Source: Thioglobus_B sp964403565 | GTDB lineage: Bacteria; Pseudomonadota; Gammaproteobacteria; PS1; Pseudothioglobaceae | Direction: 5' to 3' | Length of the DNA stretch: 26,457 nucleotides | Assembly: GCA_964403565.1 (NCBI GenBank) | Contig: CAYOFV010000011.1 | Location: forward strand, 1 to 26,457 | Shown here: one piece after another, positions 23,281 through 26,457 of the stretch | Numbering within the stretch: position 1 is the first letter of the stretch | Layout of the letters: each line of letters opens with the position of its first letter | Position numbers and translations under genes: made by a program | Notes under the pieces: generated by a model | The model's input: the letters and a program-made list of their open reading frames with translations, nothing else | Databases searched by the model: none | Told to the model about the DNA's origin: nothing

Positions 23281-24201
23281 TTATGAGTTGTGTTTTTCGT
23301 ATGCCAGTACTATTTTTTGTACTAATTTGTGACGCACAACATCTTTTGATTCAAAATGACAAAAAGCTATGCTTTTTTCACCTTGCAATACTTTCATAGC
23401 ATTTAATAGTCCAGATTTGTTTGTTTGTGCCAAATCAATCTGAGTAACATCACCGGTAACAACCATTTTTGAGCCAAATCCCATGCGAGTTAAAAACATT
23501 TTCATCTGTTCAACTGTGGTATTTTGCGCCTCATCAAGAATAATAAACGATTCATTTAAAGTTCTACCACGCATAAAGGCTAGTGGCGCAACTTCAATTA
23601 CATTTTTATCCATGAGTTTTGTTACTTTTTCAAAACCCATCATTTCGTATAAAGCATCATAGATAGGGCGTAAGTATGGATCTACCTTTTCAGTTAGATC
23701 TCCGGGTAAAAATCCAAGTTTTTCACCAGCTTCAACTGCTGGACGCACCAAAACAATACGACGCACATCTGATCTTTCAAGCGCTTCAACTGCACGTGCT
23801 ACAGCAAGATAGGTTTTGCCTGTTCCTGCAGGCCCAATACCAAAGGTTAGATCTTTATTAACAATAGATGAAACGTAGCTCTGTTGATTTTTAGAGCGAA
23901 TATGAATAATTTTCTTTTTGGTTTTTATGTTTACAGTTTTTTCAACCTTTTCATTTTGAGTTGCACCATTTAGAGCTATCTCTATATCATTGGCACTAAT
24001 AGTTTGTTTTTTTGCAAGTTCTGATAGCTCTGTTAAAAGATTAGACGCTTGAGTTTTATTATCTCCAGATATGCTAAATTCATTACCACGGCTAATGATT
24101 TCAACATCAAGACTTTTGGCAATTGTATCTAGGTTTTTATCTAACGATCCGCAAATATTTGCAAGCTCTTCAGCAGTATTGGTATCAAGGGTAAGTTTCA
24201 T
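23281..24201 (-). CDS. PhoH family ATPase (PhoL/YbeZ-type)
   Basis: This 306-residue cytoplasmic ATPase has a KH-like N-terminal part and the PhoH domain with Walker A GPAGTGKT (123-130), the signature VRPAVEAGEKLGFLPGDL, and Walker B FIILDEAQNTT. PhoH proteins are linked to RNA metabolism and usually sit between miaB and ybeY. Here the gene leads into mnmA-hflD, no ybeY follows, and the neighbour toward miaB is a copper cassette on the other strand. The ATG has only a weak AGG directly before it, and TAAAAT ends 6 nt upstream. Confidence 0.92.
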   Translation of the reverse strand: MKLTLDTNTAEELANICGSLDKNLDTIAKSLDVEIISRGNEFSISGDNKTQASNLLTELSELAKKQTISANDIEIALNGATQNEKVEKTVNIKTKKKIIHIRSKNQQSYVSSIVNKDLTFGIGPAGTGKTYLAVARAVEALERSDVRRIVLVRPAVEAGEKLGFLPGDLTEKVDPYLRPIYDALYEMMGFEKVTKLMDKNVIEVAPLAFMRGRTLNESFIILDEAQNTTVEQMKMFLTRMGFGSKMVVTGDVTQIDLAQTNKSGLLNAMKVLQGEKSIAFCHFESKDVVRHKLVQKIVLAYEKHNS

Positions 24202-24253
24202 ACCTATATTTTATCACTTTGTGCATTTTGTAAAAAAATTAAAAAAATAAGAC

Positions 24254-24277
24254 AAATGATTTGCATTTACATATAAT
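24254..24277 (+). promoter_or_regulatory. Copper-cassette promoter with operator-like palindrome
   Basis: A perfect TATAAT lies at 24272-24277, only 6 nt before the ATG at 24284. The spacer just upstream holds AAATG-ATTTG-CATTT (24254-24268), a perfect 5-bp inverted repeat with a 5-bp spacer, well placed for a repressor. The sequence is loosely Fur-like, but the regulator is unknown. No Shine-Dalgarno precedes the ATG. Confidence 0.4.
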
Positions 24278-24283
24278 TAGCCA

Positions 24284-24661
24284 ATGAATTTAACAAATAT
24301 AAAAACAACTACCACACAAATTTTGGTATTTGTTTTTTTGTTTAACATCTTCTCACCTGCAGCTCTTGCATTAGTAGAAAAAAATCAAAACAATGGGCAT
24401 TTTTCTATAGTTTGTAGTCTAGAAGGGTATAAAAAAATTTGGATAAACTCAAATACTGAGAATAACAATACTAACAATTCAGTTGTAAGTTGCCCATATT
24501 GCCTAACGAATTATGACACCAATGATATTTTACTAAGTGTTGTTTTTGTTTTTGGATTGCAGCATGATAATGGGTTAGATACTACTATTAATAAAACAAT
24601 AGTAAGTATTAACAACATATCTAATTTAACAACTATACGCTCACCTCCTAGTATCACTTAA
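24284..24661 (+). CDS. DUF2946-like small exported or membrane-anchored protein
   Basis: This 125-residue protein has a hydrophobic signal or anchor near residues 11-30 ending in AALAL. It then has the pattern SIVCSLEGYKKIWI (Cys44) and a CPYCL pair (Cys70, Cys73) that resembles the DUF2946 family, though I could not compare it. A second hydrophobic stretch lies near 82-93. The three cysteines are plausible metal ligands. DUF2946 genes often sit beside copper-handling genes. Here it heads a run with PCu(A)C and SCO1, so a role in copper acquisition or delivery is inferred. Confidence 0.65.
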   Translation: MNLTNIKTTTTQILVFVFLFNIFSPAALALVEKNQNNGHFSIVCSLEGYKKIWINSNTENNNTNNSVVSCPYCLTNYDTNDILLSVVFVFGLQHDNGLDTTINKTIVSINNISNLTTIRSPPSIT

Positions 24662-24744
24662 TTTAATAAAAAAATCATTTTTATTCCTAGCGTTAATATT
24701 TAGTTTGGCTAGGCGTTATTAATTAATATATACAAGGAAATCTC

Positions 24745-25242
24745 ATGTTTAATAGAATATCAACAACTTTACTGTCGTTAATTGTAATGACTTTTTTCAA
24801 CACATCTAATGCTCAAATGCACCATCACGCTTCCAATGGCGGTATAGAAATTACTGACCCGTGGGTTCGCTCGGCACCACCAAATGCTCCAGCACTTGGT
24901 TTGTTTATGCAAATACATAATCATAGTGATAATGACGTTAAACTTAAATCAGTGCATACTGCTGGATATGGTCGCATTGAACTGCATCGCACTATAGAAT
25001 CTGATGGCATGATGAAGATGGTTAGGCAAGATTTTATGCCTATTGCTGCACATAATCAATTAACTCTTAAGCCGGGCTCTTGGCATGTAATGCTTATTGA
25101 TCCTGAGAAAGTTCCGTCAATGGGAGAAGTTGTCAATATACAGCTTAACTTTGATAACGGCATGCAAAAAAATATTGATGCCAAAGTAAGAAAAGGAAAA
25201 ATGATGCATCATAATATGCACAAACAACAACACAAGCATTAA
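24745..25242 (+). CDS. PCu(A)C periplasmic copper chaperone
   Basis: This 165-residue exported protein carries Cu(I) to the CuA/CuB sites of cytochrome c oxidase, usually via SCO1. A signal peptide of about 23 residues ends at SNA. The copper motif is intact with exact family spacing: His81-x10-Met92-x21-His114-x-Met116. The domain opens IEITDPWVRSAPPNAPALG. It is flanked by histidine- and methionine-rich ends (HHH at 26-28 and a C-terminal HHNMHKQQHKH stretch) that could add copper sites. AAGGA lies 8 nt before the ATG. It ends 1 nt before SCO1. Confidence 0.92.
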   Translation: MFNRISTTLLSLIVMTFFNTSNAQMHHHASNGGIEITDPWVRSAPPNAPALGLFMQIHNHSDNDVKLKSVHTAGYGRIELHRTIESDGMMKMVRQDFMPIAAHNQLTLKPGSWHVMLIDPEKVPSMGEVVNIQLNFDNGMQKNIDAKVRKGKMMHHNMHKQQHKH

Positions 25243-25243
25243 T

Positions 25244-25906
25244 ATGTTAAAAAAAATATTAATTATTATTGGTATTTTGGCAGTTGGATTTTTGCTATTA
25301 AATACCAATAATACTGATTATAAACACTTGGCTAAAGATCTTAAGTCATCACATATCTTATTTAATAAAGATAAGCCGTTGATTGATTTTGATTTAGTTG
25401 ATCATAACAACAAAGCTTTTAATAAAGATAGTTTGAAAGGTCATTGGAGCTTATTGTTTTTTGGTTACACTCATTGTCCAGACGTATGTCCAACGGGGTT
25501 GATGGATATGGCACAATTAAAGATGATTCTGTCTGAAAAAGGCATTACCCCTCCAGAGGTGGTGTTTGTAACTTTTGATGCTAGGCGTGACACTCCAGAA
25601 GTGTTAAAGAGTTATATTGCTTATTTTGATAAGGATTTTGTTGGAGTAACTGGAGATCAAAACTCTATCAATAGAATAATCAAGCCTTTTGGCGCTTATT
25701 ACGAAAATGTAATAAGCATTGATGGTGTATCAGCTATTCTCAAAAGTGGACAAGAGATTCCTGAAAATATAAACAATTACCTAATTAATCATACTGCTTG
25801 GATTTATCTTATTAATCCTGATGGGGAGATTTTTGCAGGGTTTCCAACTCCGCACAAAGTAAAGAATATGGCAGATGATATTGAGCTAATTGTGGATCAG
25901 TTTTGA
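25244..25906 (+). CDS. SCO1/SenC family copper metallochaperone
   Basis: SCO proteins insert copper into, and reduce, the CuA site of cytochrome c oxidase. The 220-residue protein has an N-terminal membrane anchor (residues 4-20) and a thioredoxin-like periplasmic domain. The Cys78-x3-Cys82 motif (GYTHCPDVCPTGL) and distal ligand His183 (NHTAWIYLINPDG) are all present, so it should bind copper. It follows PCu(A)C by 1 nt and overlaps the next gene at TTGA. No cytochrome oxidase genes lie in this window. Confidence 0.94.
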   Translation: MLKKILIIIGILAVGFLLLNTNNTDYKHLAKDLKSSHILFNKDKPLIDFDLVDHNNKAFNKDSLKGHWSLLFFGYTHCPDVCPTGLMDMAQLKMILSEKGITPPEVVFVTFDARRDTPEVLKSYIAYFDKDFVGVTGDQNSINRIIKPFGAYYENVISIDGVSAILKSGQEIPENINNYLINHTAWIYLINPDGEIFAGFPTPHKVKNMADDIELIVDQF

Positions 25907-26370
25907 GTAAAAATCAATTAATTGTTGTTACATTACTGGTAATAATATCTATTGGATATGGGTACAAGTACTTGTTTAATAAATCTATTGTTCATAACGT
26001 AAAAGTAGAAAATTGCAAAATTAAAGAGTCTAAGTGTAGTGTTGAATTGGCACCCGGTAAATCTTTAATAATTAATATACTACCCAGAGGAATGCCTCAA
26101 ACAGAAGAAATGACAATAGATGTTTTTGTAGATGGGTTTGAGGCTGATGATATTACTCTTGATTTTGAAGGTATTGAGATTGATCATAATCTACCCACTT
26201 ATCCATTTAAGCAAATAAGTGAAAAGCATTTTAATACCAAAGGGTTTATTTCGCTATGTACACTAAGAAGTATGAATTGGCTAGCGCACTTAGTAGTATT
26301 TGAGAACAATGAATCATGGAAGATATCATTCCCTTTTAGAACTACTAGGGTAATGAATTTAGTTGACTAG
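25903..26370 (+). CDS. Unknown membrane-anchored periplasmic protein of the copper cassette
   Basis: I do not recognise this 155-residue protein. It has one N-terminal membrane segment (residues 5-25) and a predicted beta-rich exported domain. Cys38, Cys45 and Cys119, with MPQTEEM at 64-70, are possible metal or disulfide sites. The start is TTG at 25903-25905, overlapping the SCO1 stop (TTGA), which implies translational coupling. Position as last gene after SCO1 suggests a role in copper delivery or oxidase assembly. The 3' end overlaps the convergent miaB by 12 bp. Confidence 0.72.
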   Translation: MSKNQLIVVTLLVIISIGYGYKYLFNKSIVHNVKVENCKIKESKCSVELAPGKSLIINILPRGMPQTEEMTIDVFVDGFEADDITLDFEGIEIDHNLPTYPFKQISEKHFNTKGFISLCTLRSMNWLAHLVVFENNESWKISFPFRTTRVMNLVD

Positions 26371-26457
26371 CTCACCAATTAAAGAATTACCACGACCTTG
26401 GGTAATTTTTACATCCACTATTTGCCCAATTAATGATTCATCGCCCTTAAAGTGAGT
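26359..26457 (-). CDS. miaB: MiaB C-terminal TRAM domain (partial, runs off the window)
   Basis: The last 32 codons of a minus-strand gene reach the window edge. The peptide contains SLIGQIVDVKITQGRGNSL and ends IGELVN, as in the TRAM RNA-binding domain at the end of MiaB, the radical-SAM enzyme that 2-methylthiolates A37 of tRNA. Presence of phoH about 2 kb away on the same strand supports MiaB, since miaB-phoH is a conserved neighbourhood. RimO has a related domain and cannot be fully excluded. Confidence 0.7.
   Translation of the reverse strand, partial: THFKGDESLIGQIVDVKITQGRGNSLIGELVN

Noticed and set aside
24686..24713. CCTAGC/GCTAGG inverted repeat between the DUF2946-like gene and PCu(A)C
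   Set aside because: The stem is only 6 bp with a 16-nt loop and no T tract follows, so it does not qualify as a terminator.

Overview
This window reads as a gene-dense, AT-rich gammaproteobacterial chromosome segment. Small housekeeping operons, ATGA-type overlaps, no tRNA or rRNA genes and one short mobile remnant point to a compact genome. The gene content (HemJ in place of HemG, an ftsB-ispD-ispF-murC-murB-ddl-ftsQ run, a SCO1/PCu(A)C copper cassette, a perfect FNR/ANR site) reminds me of the thiotrophic SUP05/Thioglobus and bivalve-symbiont lineage. That placement is from memory and tentative. No gap exceeds about 250 bases; the longest, 1-241, holds a 165-bp MITE-like element.

Layout. 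(1) 1-667: MITE-like element beside hemJ. (2) 664-6514, minus strand: rppH, hom-thrC, cysM and a ClC-type anion transporter without its gating glutamate, plus a Bax-inhibitor-1-like membrane protein that diverges from murD. (3) 6588-8799: murD and miaA tail to tail. (4) 8848-12376, plus strand: a 2Fe-2S flavin reductase, a BolA protein, MltD (apparently with an AUU start) and an unknown membrane protein. (5) 12364-17779, minus strand: ftsB-ispD-ispF-murC-murB-ddl-ftsQ, which links divisome, isoprenoid (undecaprenyl precursor) and peptidoglycan synthesis. (6) 17797-18030, minus strand: a 77-aa two-helix membrane protein under a textbook class II FNR-type promoter, ending in a strong terminator that lies inside the 5' end of the ftsB frame. 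(7) 18105-24201, minus strand: smr-xseA-M23 peptidase-RDD, rpsT, and phoH-mnmA-hflD. (8) 24284-26370, plus strand: DUF2946-like protein, PCu(A)C, SCO1 and an unknown anchored protein. This is a likely copper-delivery cassette for cytochrome oxidase, lying between phoH and the 3' end of miaB.

The genes fall into three themes: envelope and division (Mur, Ddl, FtsB/Q, MltD, M23), RNA and translation quality (MiaA, MiaB, MnmA, PhoH, RppH, S20), and respiratory metal and oxygen biology (copper cassette, FNR-controlled small protein, HemJ, BolA).

The observations I rate highest are the FNR-controlled 77-aa protein, the AUU start of mltD, the terminator embedded in ftsB, a repeated placement of -10-like hexamers 6-7 nt before start codons (candidate leaderless mRNAs), the MITE at the hemJ promoter, and the substituted gating glutamate of the ClC protein. 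All calls come from reading the sequence; no database search was run.
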